DNA of 64,000 bases from Nitrosomonas ureae. GTDB taxonomy: Bacteria; Pseudomonadota; Gammaproteobacteria; Burkholderiales; Nitrosomonadaceae. Positions 40,314 through 50,218 of the stretch are shown piece after piece. The stretch is taken from positions 1,302,001-1,366,000 of the forward strand of contig NZ_LT907782.1 of the NCBI RefSeq assembly GCF_900206265.1. Reading direction: 5' to 3'. Both the position numbers and the translations under genes were made by a program. The notes under the pieces are model-generated. The model saw only the letters and a list, made by a program, of their open reading frames with translations, was not told where the DNA came from and did no database searches. Positions within the stretch are counted from its first letter, which is position 1, and each line of letters opens with the position of its first letter.

Positions 40314-41029
40314 AAAAAATGTCCGTCAAATTGGGGCAATTCCATTTATTCGGCCAGCTCAAGCGTATTACGAAGCAGTGGCTTGATACTTGTCTCGTTT
40401 GCAAAGGCGGTACATATCCGGCGCAGCTCATGTATCAGGAACTTGCGGACATGGCGTGCAACAGAATTACCGCAGCGATCACGCAATCCGAGCAGAACAA
40501 GAGCCGCCCGATAAAAGCTTTGCTCGATCCCTATAATCCTACGGGTTCGACGACGCACGTTAACTTCAATACATCCAAGACGGATCGCTGGGAAACCAGC
40601 CCGCTGAAATCGCACGTTAACTGGGTGATATTGGATAGCGATTGGGAAGGCGAGTTCTGCCGTGTAGCGGAGTCTCACCCGCAGGTTATTTCCTATGTTA
40701 AGAACCACAGCCTGGGGCTGGAAGTTCCGTATCGTTATGGATCGGAAACTCGAAAATACAGGCCGGATTTCATTGTTCAGATTAACGATGGCAAAGACGA
40801 TCCATTAAATATGATCGTCGAAATCAAAGGCTATCGCCGCGAAGATGCGAAGGAAAAGAAACTCACGATGGACACCTATTGGATACCTGGCGTGAATAAC
40901 TTCAAGAGCTATGGACGTTGGGCGTTTGTTGAATTTGCCGACGTATTTCAAATGCAGCATGACTTTGCTCGACAAGTCCAGGCACACTTTAACCAGATGA
41001 TCGAAACCGCAATGGAACGCACAAAATGA
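40310..41029 (+). pseudogene. BPTD_3080-like restriction endonuclease, C-terminal part
   Basis: From 40346 onward this is the native C-terminus of the split restriction enzyme (LFGQLKRITKQWLDTCLVCK and following). A PD-(D/E)xK-type nuclease core is visible as YRPDFIVQINDG then MIVEIKGYR. The first 12 residues of the open frame are read from the IS3 right end. Without the insertion, CAT-TTA-TTC at the junction joins in frame to the helicase part. The stop overlaps the next gene's ATG (ATGA). Confidence 0.85.
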
Positions 41030-41322
41030 AAAAGGAGCTCATACACAGCTTGACCGACACCTTTGAAGGCCACGCCCAAGAGACAGAAACCGGCGTTAAA
41101 TTCTGGCTGGCCAGAGATCTGCAACACCTGTTGGGTTATGCAGAATGGCGTAATTTCATGCAGGTTGTCAGCAAGGCAAAAACCGCCTGCGAAGTAACTG
41201 AGCATGCAATTTCCGACCATTTTGTTGACGTCAACAAAATGGTCGAACTCGGTTCCGGTGGGCAACGCGAGGTGGATGACATCCTTCTCACCAACAAGCG
41301 ATTTTTAAAATTTCTGGGGTGA
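41026..41322 (+). pseudogene. DinD-like protein, truncated
   Basis: The 98 residues match the N-terminus of the DNA-damage-inducible DinD family (FEGHAQETETGVKFWLARDL, LLGYAEWRNFMQVVSKAK, then VELGSGGQREVDDILLT). Complete relatives are about 270-280 residues. Here the match ends at ILLT and a short unrelated tail (NKRFLKFLG) leads to a stop, so an internal deletion seems to have removed the rest. Its ATG overlaps the stop of the restriction gene, and the Bro-N gene starts 4 bases after its end. It is probably non-functional. Confidence 0.78.
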
Positions 41323-41326
41323 TGCC

Positions 41327-42175
41327 ATGAGCAACATCAAACTGTTTGAATCGAAGCAGATTCGCTCCATCTGGAGTGAAGACGATCAGAAATGGTATTT
41401 CTCTATCATTGATGTGGTTGCGGCGCTGACAGAAAGCCAGAATCCAAGGGACTATTGGTATCGTATCAAGCAGCGCGAAAAAATCAGCGGCATGGAACTG
41501 TCGACAATTTGTCGACAGTTCAAACTCGAATCGCCGGATGGGAAATTGCGTGAAACGGACTGCTCGCACACGGAAGGCTTGCTCCGCATCATCCAATCCA
41601 TTCCTTCGCCCAAGGCAGAACCCTTCAAGCGCTGGCTGGCCATAGTCGGTTATGAGCGACTGGAAGAAATTGAAAATCCAGAACTGGCCGCTGCACGGAT
41701 GCGCGCCCTATACAAGGCCAAGGGCTACAGCGACGAATGGATCGAAAAGCGCGTGCGCGGTATTGCCATCCGCGACGAGCTGACCAACGAATGGAAAAAA
41801 CGCGGCGTGAAGGAGCAGCGCGAATATTCCATCCTCACCGCTGAAATCAGCCGCGCCACGTTCGGCATGACCCCCGCCGAGTACAAGGCATTCAAAAGCC
41901 TCGACAAACCGGCGGACAATCTGCGCGACCACATGAATGACCTGGAACTGATCTTCACCATGCTGGGCGAAGCCTCCACCACCGAAATTGCGCGCAATAA
42001 AGACGCGCAAGGCTACGGCGAAAACCGCAATGCCGCCGTAGAAGGCGGATCAGTATCCGGGCGTGCGCGACGCGACCTGGAGAAAAAATCCGGCAAGCGC
42101 ATCGCCAGCAAAGAAAACTACAAGGCGCTGCCTGAAGCTGTGGCGCGCAAGCGGCTGAAGAAAAAGGACGACTGA
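41327..42175 (+). CDS. Bro-N / DinD-related protein in RM operon
   Basis: This 282-residue protein starts with a Bro-N-type (phage antirepressor) domain: QIRSIWSEDDQKWYFSIIDVV, ALTESQNPRDYWYRIKQRE. A helical region related to the DinD C-terminus follows (FGMTPAEYKAFKSLDKPADN, LRDHMNDLELIFTMLGEASTTEI), and a strongly basic tail ends it (GRARRDLEKKSGKRIASK). It lies between the nuclease and the methyltransferase, with 2 bases to the latter, so it belongs to the same operon. A role in regulating the system or in DNA damage response is possible but not shown. Confidence 0.8.
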   Translation: MSNIKLFESKQIRSIWSEDDQKWYFSIIDVVAALTESQNPRDYWYRIKQREKISGMELSTICRQFKLESPDGKLRETDCSHTEGLLRIIQSIPSPKAEPFKRWLAIVGYERLEEIENPELAAARMRALYKAKGYSDEWIEKRVRGIAIRDELTNEWKKRGVKEQREYSILTAEISRATFGMTPAEYKAFKSLDKPADNLRDHMNDLELIFTMLGEASTTEIARNKDAQGYGENRNAAVEGGSVSGRARRDLEKKSGKRIASKENYKALPEAVARKRLKKKDD

Positions 42176-42177
42176 AC

Positions 42178-44010
42178 ATGGCCAAGAAACCACCTACACT
42201 AAAATTCGTCGAAACGCTGATGCACAATGATGCCTCGCGTAAGAATATCCCCACGGCGGAATATGAAGCGGTACTCCATGAGAAAGATAAAAATTCAATC
42301 CGCGTGGCGTATGAGCGCCGCAATCGTGACCTTGACCCGCAATTAGTTTGGCGCGGAAAGGATGAACAGGATTGGTCTGACCTCGTTGTTCACGCACCGC
42401 CGCTCTACATTCAGGAAAAAGTTCACCCCAAAGTTCTGATTGATGATTTGCGCCGACAAACAGAACGCGCGAATGCAGAAGCCGCCGCGCAGGACGCTGG
42501 CTTCATGGGCGATTTGTTTGCTGACTTTAATGGATTGCCGAGCGAGGAAGCCAAGACCGAGTTTTATCAACATGACGCACATTGGTCCAACCGTATGATC
42601 CTGGGCGACAGCCTTCAAGTTATGGCGTCGCTCGCCGAGCGTGAAAGCCTGCGTGGGCAAGTACAGTGTATATATTTTGATCCACCCTACGGGATCAAAT
42701 TTAATTCCAATTTTCAGTGGTCAACGACCAGTCGGGATGTGAAGGATGGCAGTGCTCAGCATATAACGCGTGAACCAGAGCAGGTTAAAGCCTTTAGGGA
42801 TACTTGGCGTGATGGAATTCACTCTTATCTCACCTATTTGCGAGATCGATTAACTGTTGCAAGAGATTTATTAACGGATTCAGGATCGATATTTGTGCAA
42901 ATAGGTGATGAAAATGTTCATCGTGTAAGAACTGTTCTGGATGAGATTTTCGGTGATAAAAATTGCATCTCACAAATTTCAATCCAGAAAACTGGAGGAT
43001 TTTCTCAATCAAAAATCGGAAATATCCTTGATCACGTTTTATGGTTTGCGAAAGACGCGAGTTTGGTGAAATACCGGCCTGCAACAAATCTAATACCAGA
43101 GCCACCGCTAGATGACCCGAATTACGTATTACTTGAAGCCCAAGATCATACTTTTAGGCGAATGACTACCGATGAAAAACAAAGGAAATGTCCATTGCCG
43201 GAAGACACAAGAGTTTTCAGATATGGCCCTCTTCAATCGGACGGTGCTAGCAAAAGCGAGCAAAGTGTTCACTTTGAAGGCGAGATATTTAAACCAACTA
43301 ACAATAGCCATTGGAAATGCACTGTTGATGGAATGCACCGAATTGGCAAAGCTGGAAAACTGGTGCGTGCAGGAAAAACAATTTATCACAGACTATATTG
43401 GGATTCGTTTGCGGCAAAAACATTAGATAATATTTGGCTCGACACACAATCTGGAGGGTTTAATGACCCCAAAGTTTATGTCGTTCAAACTACTACGAAA
43501 GTAGTTCAGCGCTGCATACTGATGGCATCTGATCCTGGGGATCTCATTCTTGATCCAACCTGCGGCTCTGGTACTACCGCTTATGTGTCAGAGCAATGGG
43601 GGCGGCGTTGGATAACCATTGACACATCTCGTGTTTCGCTAGCATTGGCCCGAGCACGCATTATGGGGGCGCGTTACTCCTACTATCTTTTGGCAGACTC
43701 TCAGGATGGCTTTCTGAAAGAGGCTGAGATTACTCGTACTGCACCGTCGTCCAAACCAACATCCAATAACATTCGATATGGTTTTGTGTATGACCGCGTT
43801 CCTCACATCACACTGAAATCCATAGCCAACAATACCGAAATTGATGTTATTTGGGACAAGTATCAGCTTGAGCCATTGCGCGAGGCCTTGAATAATGAGC
43901 TAAAAAAATCTTGGGAAGAGTGGGAAATTCCCAGAGAGATTGAAGATAAATGGTCTGATAAAGCCAAAGAGCTTCACCGGGAATGGTGGGATAAGCGCAT
44001 TGCGTGTTGA
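42178..44010 (+). CDS. Adenine-specific DNA methyltransferase, C-terminus lost
   Basis: This is an N6-adenine methyltransferase of the type III-like beta class. Catalytic motif IV DPPYG is at 168-172, and the AdoMet-binding motif I comes later as LDPTCGSGTTAYV near 459-466. The last residues (HREWWDKRIA) run into the IS21 left end at 44005, and the stop codon is provided by the element. The native C-terminal part is not found on the other side of the element. Family members in such loci are usually longer. With the catalytic motifs kept, activity is uncertain. Confidence 0.85.
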   Translation: MAKKPPTLKFVETLMHNDASRKNIPTAEYEAVLHEKDKNSIRVAYERRNRDLDPQLVWRGKDEQDWSDLVVHAPPLYIQEKVHPKVLIDDLRRQTERANAEAAAQDAGFMGDLFADFNGLPSEEAKTEFYQHDAHWSNRMILGDSLQVMASLAERESLRGQVQCIYFDPPYGIKFNSNFQWSTTSRDVKDGSAQHITREPEQVKAFRDTWRDGIHSYLTYLRDRLTVARDLLTDSGSIFVQIGDENVHRVRTVLDEIFGDKNCISQISIQKTGGFSQSKIGNILDHVLWFAKDASLVKYRPATNLIPEPPLDDPNYVLLEAQDHTFRRMTTDEKQRKCPLPEDTRVFRYGPLQSDGASKSEQSVHFEGEIFKPTNNSHWKCTVDGMHRIGKAGKLVRAGKTIYHRLYWDSFAAKTLDNIWLDTQSGGFNDPKVYVVQTTTKVVQRCILMASDPGDLILDPTCGSGTTAYVSEQWGRRWITIDTSRVSLALARARIMGARYSYYLLADSQDGFLKEAEITRTAPSSKPTSNNIRYGFVYDRVPHITLKSIANNTEIDVIWDKYQLEPLREALNNELKKSWEEWEIPREIEDKWSDKAKELHREWWDKRIAC

Positions 44011-44153
44011 TACCGGTTTAAAATTGACCACCCATTACGGTTGAAATTTGACCAGGGGAAAATAGAGCGCAGGATACTACGCATCTGTGGATAAGTCGAC
44101 CAGACTGGATTGGTAATTTGCCTCCTGTTGATGTTTTAGTTTGTTGTAATTGA

Positions 44154-44963
44154 CTACGAATCGACCAGATTTTCTTCTGGAGAATATTTTTCTTTTTCCC
44201 GCTGCTGTATTCTGATCTTTGCATTGGCTGTACTTTGTTTGTAGCGGAAAGACTCGTTGCCGGTTTCGATGATGTGGCAATGGTGTGTGAGTCGATCCAG
44301 CAGCGCTGTAGTCATTTTGGCGTCGATGAATACGATGCTCCATTCTGCGAATGCGAGGTTGGTGGTGATAATGATACTGGTACGTTCATACAACCTGGAG
44401 AGTAGATGAAACAATAGTGCGCCACCGGCTTGTGAGAATGGCAGATAGCCCAGTTCGTCGAGAATGACCAGGTCGATCTGCAACAGCCGCAAGGCAAGCC
44501 TGCCTTGTTTGCCCGCTGATTTTTCTTGTTCCAGACTATTGGCCAGATCGATGGCGCTGAAGAAGCGTACCTTTTTATTGTGATGCTGGATGCCTGAAGT
44601 GCCGATGGCAATGGCCAGGTGTGTTTTGCCAGTACCGGTGCCGCCGACCAACACCAGGTTCTGTGCAGCGGCTGTAAATTCCATTGTAGCCAGCTGATGA
44701 ATCAGTTGCTGATCGACTTTGGACTGACTGAAGTCGAAGCCCTGTAAGTGGCGCTGCACCGGGAATCTGGCAGCTTGTGTCTGATAGCGAATGGAACGGA
44801 GGTTGCGCTCGGTTGTTTCAGCCTGGAGTAACTGGTTTAGCAGTGTGTCTGCGAAATTAAAACTGTCAGCGACATCGGGCGTATTCTGTTGCCTCAGTTC
44901 AGCATAGGAGCTGGCCATGCCATATAATTTCAGCGCTTTGAATTGCGCAAGTATGTCTGACAT
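44154..44963 (-). CDS. istB: IS21 helper ATPase IstB
   Basis: This AAA+ (DnaC-like) ATPase assists the IstA transposase. Walker A is GGTGTGKTH at 107-115; Walker B is [12 protein letters not shown], followed by the sensor region [13 protein letters not shown]. The 269-residue length is normal. Its start lies 65 bases inside the istA 3' end. Confidence 0.93.
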   Translation of the reverse strand: MSDILAQFKALKLYGMASSYAELRQQNTPDVADSFNFADTLLNQLLQAETTERNLRSIRYQTQAARFPVQRHLQGFDFSQSKVDQQLIHQLATMEFTAAAQNLVLVGGTGTGKTHLAIAIGTSGIQHHNKKVRFFSAIDLANSLEQEKSAGKQGRLALRLLQIDLVILDELGYLPFSQAGGALLFHLLSRLYERTSIIITTNLAFAEWSIVFIDAKMTTALLDRLTHHCHIIETGNESFRYKQSTANAKIRIQQREKEKYSPEENLVDS

Positions 44964-46464
44964 GCGGCACCTCTTTGGTGTTCAAACGATCATAGCGCGC
45001 CGTATCGGCCTGCGGTTCTTCATTGAGTTTCAGTGTTGTTTCCACTGACGCTGGTACGTCGGTGTATTTCAGCCGTGCCAATACATTGGCAACATGCTCG
45101 GCACTGGGCACGCCGGATTCCAGCACCAGTTCAACAGCGACCAGCACAGCTTCCAGCCCATGCGTCGGCACCAGGCTGAGCACTTTTGCCATGATTCGAT
45201 CGGCCTGCTGACGTTCTCTGCGCCTCAGTGCAATCTGCAGTTGCAGCAAAGGTGCCGGTAGTTCGGCGAATGGCGCACCGTTGCGCAAGGCCCCCGGTTT
45301 CTTCTCAATGACCGGGATATAGTGCTGCCAGTTATAGCTGACCTGGTCGCTATCCATCAGACGACTATGACAGGCTGCTACGGCATTGTCATGGACGATC
45401 TCGATACGGTCGGCATACTGATGAACGACCACCACCTGATTGACCAGACGACAGGGAACGGAATACCGGTTGCGCAGTAATGTAACCAGACACGTGCTGG
45501 ATACCCGCGCCAATACTTCGATATAGCCATCGAACGGTGCTGGCATCGGCATCAGGTACAGTTGTTCTTGTTCCAGTGCATCGGCAAGGGTAATGCCCGC
45601 ATAATCCGGATGCTCGATTTCAGACCACAGTCCGCGACAGCGCGTTCCAAGCCATCTGTTTAAGTCATCGAATGAGCCAAACTGTTGTTGCTTGGCTTCA
45701 TTCCATATGCGGCGGCGCATATCCTGAACATTCTTCTCGACAACACCCTTTTCCCAGCCGGAAGCCACATTGCAGAAATCAGGATCGAACAGGTAATGTG
45801 CCGTCATCGCAAAGAAGCGCGTATTCACCACACGTCCATTGCCCTTAGACACCTTGTCCACGGCGGTCTTCATGTTGTCGTAAATGCCGCGTTTCGGCAC
45901 ACCACCAAAAGTAGTGAATGCCCGGGTATGCGCATCAAACAGCATTTCGTGACTTTGTGACGGATAAGCCGACAACATGAAAGTACGGCTGGCGCATAGC
46001 TTGGTATGGGCTGCCAGTACCTTGCGGTGGATGCCGCCGATCACCAGCCATTCTTCGCTCCAGTCAAACTGGAATGCTTCACCCAGCGCAAACTTCAGCG
46101 GCACATACGCCGCTTTACTCTGATTCCCTCGATTGCGCCAGTTGCGAACAAAGTCACATACAATCGTATAACCGCCTGTATAACCCTCGTTCAATATCTC
46201 TTTGAACAACATCAACGCCGTGCGCCGGTCCTTCTTCGGACGACGCGCATCCGCTTCCAGCGCTAACATTAACCTGGATTCAAACGGTGTCAACTTGCCA
46301 GGCTTCTTCGCCCTTTGATATTTAACCGCGCTGTCGCTTGGCACTTTCAACCACTTCTTGACCGTGTTCCGCGACAAACTCGTTCTTCGTTGAATCTCAT
46401 TAATTGACAGATGTTCACGGTAAAACATCCGTCGTATCTTTGCATACATAACCATGGTAATCAC
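44899..46464 (-). CDS. istA: IS21 transposase IstA
   Basis: This 521-residue DDE transposase has an N-terminal helix-turn-helix ([21 protein letters not shown]) and a catalytic domain with [12 protein letters not shown] (first Asp) and [13 protein letters not shown] (second Asp). The C-terminal domain has [11 protein letters not shown]. It appears intact. The gene ends inside istB, which allows coupled translation. Confidence 0.93.
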   Translation of the reverse strand: MITMVMYAKIRRMFYREHLSINEIQRRTSLSRNTVKKWLKVPSDSAVKYQRAKKPGKLTPFESRLMLALEADARRPKKDRRTALMLFKEILNEGYTGGYTIVCDFVRNWRNRGNQSKAAYVPLKFALGEAFQFDWSEEWLVIGGIHRKVLAAHTKLCASRTFMLSAYPSQSHEMLFDAHTRAFTTFGGVPKRGIYDNMKTAVDKVSKGNGRVVNTRFFAMTAHYLFDPDFCNVASGWEKGVVEKNVQDMRRRIWNEAKQQQFGSFDDLNRWLGTRCRGLWSEIEHPDYAGITLADALEQEQLYLMPMPAPFDGYIEVLARVSSTCLVTLLRNRYSVPCRLVNQVVVVHQYADRIEIVHDNAVAACHSRLMDSDQVSYNWQHYIPVIEKKPGALRNGAPFAELPAPLLQLQIALRRRERQQADRIMAKVLSLVPTHGLEAVLVAVELVLESGVPSAEHVANVLARLKYTDVPASVETTLKLNEEPQADTARYDRLNTKEVPHVRHTCAIQSAEIIWHGQLLC

Positions 46465-46571
46465 CTCTTAAATTCTCCTGCCTAAAATTTAAGCAGGATA
46501 CGGAAATTACCTGGTCAATTTTCAACCGTTACAACTAGCCTTTTCTGGTCAATTTTCGACCGGTGTCAACA

Positions 46572-47024
46572 CTTTAGGTCAGTCAGTTGTTCCATATACA
46601 ATTTATCCCGGATTTCCCATTAAGGAGAATTTTCTAATGCAACCATTAGAAAAAACTATTGAATATACCTGAGCTTTTCTGAATTATCATTAAACACACT
46701 CGCAACCCTTTATTCTATAAACAGATTAGCATAATAGGGATAGTGGAATTGAGCAGGCTGAGTGATCCGACAAGATGCGAAATCGTTACTTAAGTGACAA
46801 ACAACAGAGGGATGATACAGAAGATTATCTGCGATAAACGCCGACACAGTTAAAGATGGATTTTGAATTGTAGCAGCGAGAAGCAATACCGGAATTATTC
46901 AAATATTCTTCAGAAGAAAATTTGATACCCAAAGAGTAGGGGCAGCCGGTAAAAAAAGCGTAACTCAAGCGTACGTCACACCTCGAAACAGCAAGCAAAA
47001 CCCCATGAAGAATGGGGCACCATT
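46572..47024. other. Intergenic between IS21 and yidD
   Basis: No real gene is visible. A short plus-strand frame at 46637 (11 codons) follows a good AAGGAG sequence and may be a leader remnant of a gene deleted by the insertion. The yidD terminator lies at the right end. The missing end of the methyltransferase gene is not here. Confidence 0.4.
46997..47017 (-). terminator. Terminator of yidD
   Basis: On the minus strand, CCCCAT and ATGGGG (arms 47012-47017 and 47001-47006) enclose a TCTTC loop and are followed by TTTT. The hairpin begins 8 bases after the yidD stop codon. Confidence 0.7.
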
Positions 47025-47267
47025 CTAGCGCTCCGTTTTATCCTGCGGCACCGGATCAAACCCGCCGGGATTCCAGGGATGACACCGCGAAATGCGCTTG
47101 ATCGCAAGCCAGCCGCCACGAAAAATACCATGAAGCTCTAGCGCTTCAATGGTGTAATTGGAACACGTCGGATAAAAGCGGCAGCTTTGCCCTAACAATG
47201 CGCTGATCACAATTTGATAACCTTTAATGACCCCAATCAGGATTCGCCGGAGAAATATAGCCATCAA
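47025..47267 (-). CDS. yidD: Membrane protein insertion efficiency factor YidD
   Basis: This small amphipathic inner-membrane-associated protein helps YidC-dependent insertion. The family signature is complete: [28 protein letters not shown], then [29 protein letters not shown]. The usual partners rpmH, rnpA and yidC are not next to it; upstream is non-coding sequence with an insertion-sequence-like repeat. The locus seems to have been rearranged or the gene moved. It is followed by a terminator. Confidence 0.95.
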   Translation of the reverse strand: MMAIFLRRILIGVIKGYQIVISALLGQSCRFYPTCSNYTIEALELHGIFRGGWLAIKRISRCHPWNPGGFDPVPQDKTER

Positions 47268-47753
47268 CGCCTCCTTCTTGTTTTTCTTCGTTATGATTAA
47301 ATTCTAAGACTATCCGCAGTCCATCCATTTGGTGCGCAGAAGTATAGCTTTTTTCGCGTTTTAAACAAACCAGCGCCAACCTGGATGGTCTTGCAAGGAT
47401 GGTGCGGGTAATATTGATCTGCAAAATACCTCTTATATTCTATTCCGCTCTAAGGAAGCGCTGATTAATTGGCTGCACAAGCGAATCACTGCGCCACAAG
47501 CCCATGATCCACTTCCTGATATTAAGTATGATATATTTATCAAATTGTGCAACCCTATTGTAGAAATCACTTAGGAAATACTGTTCTTGCTAATTAATAC
47601 GTCGTGTTATAAATAACAATTCAATTTGAAAAAGCATTTTCTCAAACTGGTTTTTGTTTACCATAATTTTTCGGCACCACCAATGTTTGTACACTGTCTC
47701 CCAAAGAATATCCGGACTATCAAAAACAATTGCATTAACAAAAGGAAGAACTC
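47268..47753. other. Intergenic with repeat scar
   Basis: No gene is recognised. A minus-strand open frame at 47224-47424 overlaps yidD and shows no family similarity to rnpA or others. At 47449-47469 lies the 21-nt sequence that also occurs at 845-865. The right part should contain the permease promoter; AAAGGAAG is a fair ribosome binding site just before its ATG. Confidence 0.45.
47449..47469 (+). repeat. 21-nt repeat, copy 2
   Basis: This is the second copy of the sequence at 845-865, with a single mismatch and in the same orientation. No transposase lies next to it. It could be a solitary insertion-sequence end. Confidence 0.55.
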
Positions 47754-49319
47754 ATGATTTTCTGGCGCGTAAAATCACTTGACGCCATTCTGGCTACAGC
47801 AGAAAAGAAAAGCCTTCATCGATCCCTGGGGCCCTGGCAATTGACACTGCTGGGTGTCGGAGCAATCATCGGCACCGGTATTTTTGTACTCACAGCCGAA
47901 GCCGCACAGAAAGCCGGGCCAGGCATGATGCTCTCCTTCATCATTGCGAGTTTCGTTTGCATCGTAGCGGCCCTTTGTTACTCTGAATTGTCCTCAATGG
48001 TACCCGTCTCAGGTTCAGCCTATACTTATTCTTATGCGGTACTGGGAGAACTGGTAGCTTGGATGGTGGGCTGGGCGTTAATCCTCGAGTACTCTGTCGC
48101 CGCAAGCGCAGTAGCAGTCGGTTGGTCTGGTTATTTTGTCGGCCTTCTCGATAACTCACTAGGAATCACAATACCCTTCGAACTGGCCAATGGCCCCTTC
48201 GCTGGCGGCATCATCAATCTGCCCGCAGTTTTTGTCTGCATCCTGGTAGTCGGATTATTAGTTGTTGGCACGCGTGAAAGCGCTTCATTTAATGCCGTGC
48301 TTGTTACGGTCAAGATCGCAGCTTTGACACTGTTTATTGCCCTGACACTACCCGTGGCCGAGATGGAAAATTTCCAACCTTTCTTGCCGTTGGGCGAGGC
48401 AGGAGTGATTGCTGCCGCATCTTCGATTTTTTTTGCCTACGTCGGATTCGATGCGGTTTCAACCGCTGCTGAGGAGACCAAGAATCCGCAACGCAATGTG
48501 CCGATTGGACTCATCAGTTCGCTTGTAATTTGTACCATCTTCTATATATTGGTTTCAGCCGGTGCGATAGGTTCTATCGGTGCACAACCCATCCTAGATG
48601 AAACCGGCAAAGGCCTGATGCCCGGGTCAATCGCCCTGGCTGAAGAATGCCAATCGCTTGTCGCAATTGGCCAGCAGCCGCTAGTGTGTTCGCGCGAGGC
48701 TTTGGCATTGGTTTTACGCGAGATCGGATGGGAAAAATTTGGCAACTTACTTGGTCTCGCTGCATTCCTGGCATTGCCCTCGGTCGTTTTGATGATGCTG
48801 TTCGGACAAACGCGAATTTTTTTCGTTATGGCACGCGATGGATTGCTTCCTGAAATATTAAGCCGCGTGCATACACGATTTAAAACACCTCATATCGTGA
48901 CTTACGTAACAGGTATCGGCGTCACCATTGCCGCCGCTTTCTTTCCGGTTGGCAAGCTGGCGGACATTTCCAACTCCGGTACATTGTTTGCTTTCATGGT
49001 GGTTGCATTGGCAGTCATGATCCTTCGCACTCAAGATAAACATCGCGCTCGGCCTTTCAAGGCACCGATAATCTGGCTGGTGGGTCCTCTTGCCGTAATT
49101 GGCTGTATTACACTTTTTTGGTTTCTACCCAATGATGCGAAACTGGTATTCCCGATTTGGTCTGGAATCGGATTGATTTTCTATTTTCTCTATGGTTACC
49201 GCAAAAGTCACCTCGCGCTCGGCATCGACACCTCATCGGGCGGTGAAGATATCATCAGCCCGATTCGACCGCTAGCGGATCGCAGTCAAGACTCCACAAA
49301 ATCAAAAAATAAAGACTGA
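47754..49319 (+). CDS. APC-family amino acid permease
   Basis: This 521-residue inner-membrane transporter has about 12-14 hydrophobic helices. The APC signature GVGAIIGTGIFVLTAEAAQKAGPG in the first helix region, and SSIFFAYVGFDAVSTAAEETKNP in the middle, are typical of cationic/broad amino acid transporters (CAT/YfnA type). A soluble tail of about 40 residues follows the last helix. It stands alone. The substrate cannot be fixed. Confidence 0.9.
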   Translation: MIFWRVKSLDAILATAEKKSLHRSLGPWQLTLLGVGAIIGTGIFVLTAEAAQKAGPGMMLSFIIASFVCIVAALCYSELSSMVPVSGSAYTYSYAVLGELVAWMVGWALILEYSVAASAVAVGWSGYFVGLLDNSLGITIPFELANGPFAGGIINLPAVFVCILVVGLLVVGTRESASFNAVLVTVKIAALTLFIALTLPVAEMENFQPFLPLGEAGVIAAASSIFFAYVGFDAVSTAAEETKNPQRNVPIGLISSLVICTIFYILVSAGAIGSIGAQPILDETGKGLMPGSIALAEECQSLVAIGQQPLVCSREALALVLREIGWEKFGNLLGLAAFLALPSVVLMMLFGQTRIFFVMARDGLLPEILSRVHTRFKTPHIVTYVTGIGVTIAAAFFPVGKLADISNSGTLFAFMVVALAVMILRTQDKHRARPFKAPIIWLVGPLAVIGCITLFWFLPNDAKLVFPIWSGIGLIFYFLYGYRKSHLALGIDTSSGGEDIISPIRPLADRSQDSTKSKNKD

Positions 49320-49424
49320 GAATTCTGTTTCCGAGGAAGTAAACATGGATGCTAATTATCCGGCAAATAGACCATATGGCAATAATAGCGCTTTGATTCA
49401 CCGATAAGTAGCTACAGCAGGATG

Positions 49425-50057
49425 CTATTTTCCATATCGATGTTTCAGATATTCTATTATGGGAGGGGTTATCGATAAGATAATAATAGCCAGGATGACC
49501 AGCTTGAAGTTTTGTTGAATCATCGGAAGTTGTCCGAAGTAAAATCCTGAATAAATAAATATGCCAACCCATAATACGGCACCGATGATGTTATACGTAA
49601 TGAAGGTGCGATAGGGCATCGTTCCGATGCCGGCAACAAAGGGCGCAAACGTTCGGATAATGGGAATAAAACGCGCGATAATTATCGTTTTGGCTCCATA
49701 TTTAAGGTAAAAAGCGTGCGTTTTATCCAGGTATTCGCGTTTAAAGAAACGAGATTCCTGCGAAGTAAAAACTTTGGGGCCGGTCTTTTTCCCGATCCAG
49801 TAATTCACACTATCTCCCAGAATACCTGCAATACACAAGCCGAGAAACAGGACATGGGGGCTAAGTTGCGAATCCTCAAATGAAGCCAGAGTACCCGCCG
49901 CAAACAAAAGCGAATCCCCTGGTAAAAAAGGCATGACAACCAGCCCGGTCTCACAGAATATGATCAGAAAAAGAATACCATAAACCCATAGGCCATATTC
50001 TGAGGATAGTACATAAAGATGCCGATCAATATTAAGTATAAAGTCTATAAGAAACAT
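49425..50057 (-). CDS. DedA-family membrane protein
   Basis: This 210-residue polytopic inner-membrane protein belongs to the DedA/VTT superfamily, whose members flip phospholipid or undecaprenyl phosphate and support membrane homeostasis. Conserved segments are FCETGLVVMPFLPGDSLLF, GILGDSVNYWIGKKTG and the arginine motif ARFIPIIRTFAPFVAGIG. Length and topology are normal. It is preceded on the same strand by an AI-2E-family gene, 160 bases away. Confidence 0.92.
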   Translation of the reverse strand: MFLIDFILNIDRHLYVLSSEYGLWVYGILFLIIFCETGLVVMPFLPGDSLLFAAGTLASFEDSQLSPHVLFLGLCIAGILGDSVNYWIGKKTGPKVFTSQESRFFKREYLDKTHAFYLKYGAKTIIIARFIPIIRTFAPFVAGIGTMPYRTFITYNIIGAVLWVGIFIYSGFYFGQLPMIQQNFKLVILAIIILSITPPIIEYLKHRYGK

Positions 50058-50218
50058 GGATATGGAGTGAGCGCGTTATAAAATATAATGTTGTGTGCAA
50101 AAATGATTGCTCTACGTTAACGGCATAAGTTTATTTATTTGACAAATAAAGACGCAAATTTTTAACACCAGTGGTGAATTTTTCCTCTGCAGGGCTGCAC
50201 AAGGCTTTAAAAAAATGA

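Larger units (their letters stand above)
39013..40344 (+). mobile_element. IS3-family insertion sequence
   Basis: The element is 1332 bases long with imperfect terminal inverted repeats. The left end reads TGGAGTTGCCCC and continues with a TGAACGGACA-like block. The right end, read inward, starts TGGAATTGCCCC with TTTGACGGACA. A TTT duplication flanks it (39010-39012 and 40345-40347). It carries orfA and orfB in the usual overlapping arrangement. It lies inside the restriction endonuclease gene in the same orientation. The ends were assigned by eye and could shift by a few bases. Confidence 0.88.
44005..46571 (-). mobile_element. IS21-family insertion sequence
   Basis: The element is 2567 bases long with inverted termini. 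The left end is TGTTGATACCGG and the right end, read inward, is TGTTGACACCGG, both continuing toward AAAATTGACCA. Extra copies of the TTGACCA block occur further inside both ends, as is typical of IS21 transposase binding sites. It carries istA and istB on the minus strand. I see no target duplication: the left flank is GCATTGCG and the right flank CTTTAGGT. Together with the missing methyltransferase C-terminus, this suggests an adjacent deletion. Confidence 0.88.

Noticed and set aside
36111-46571. Island integrated at tRNA-Glu by an integrase
   Set aside because: No integrase gene and no duplicated tRNA 3' end are visible; the proximity alone is not enough.
47224-47424. Possible rnpA upstream of yidD
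   Set aside because: The frame overlaps the yidD start and shows none of the RNase P protein motifs.
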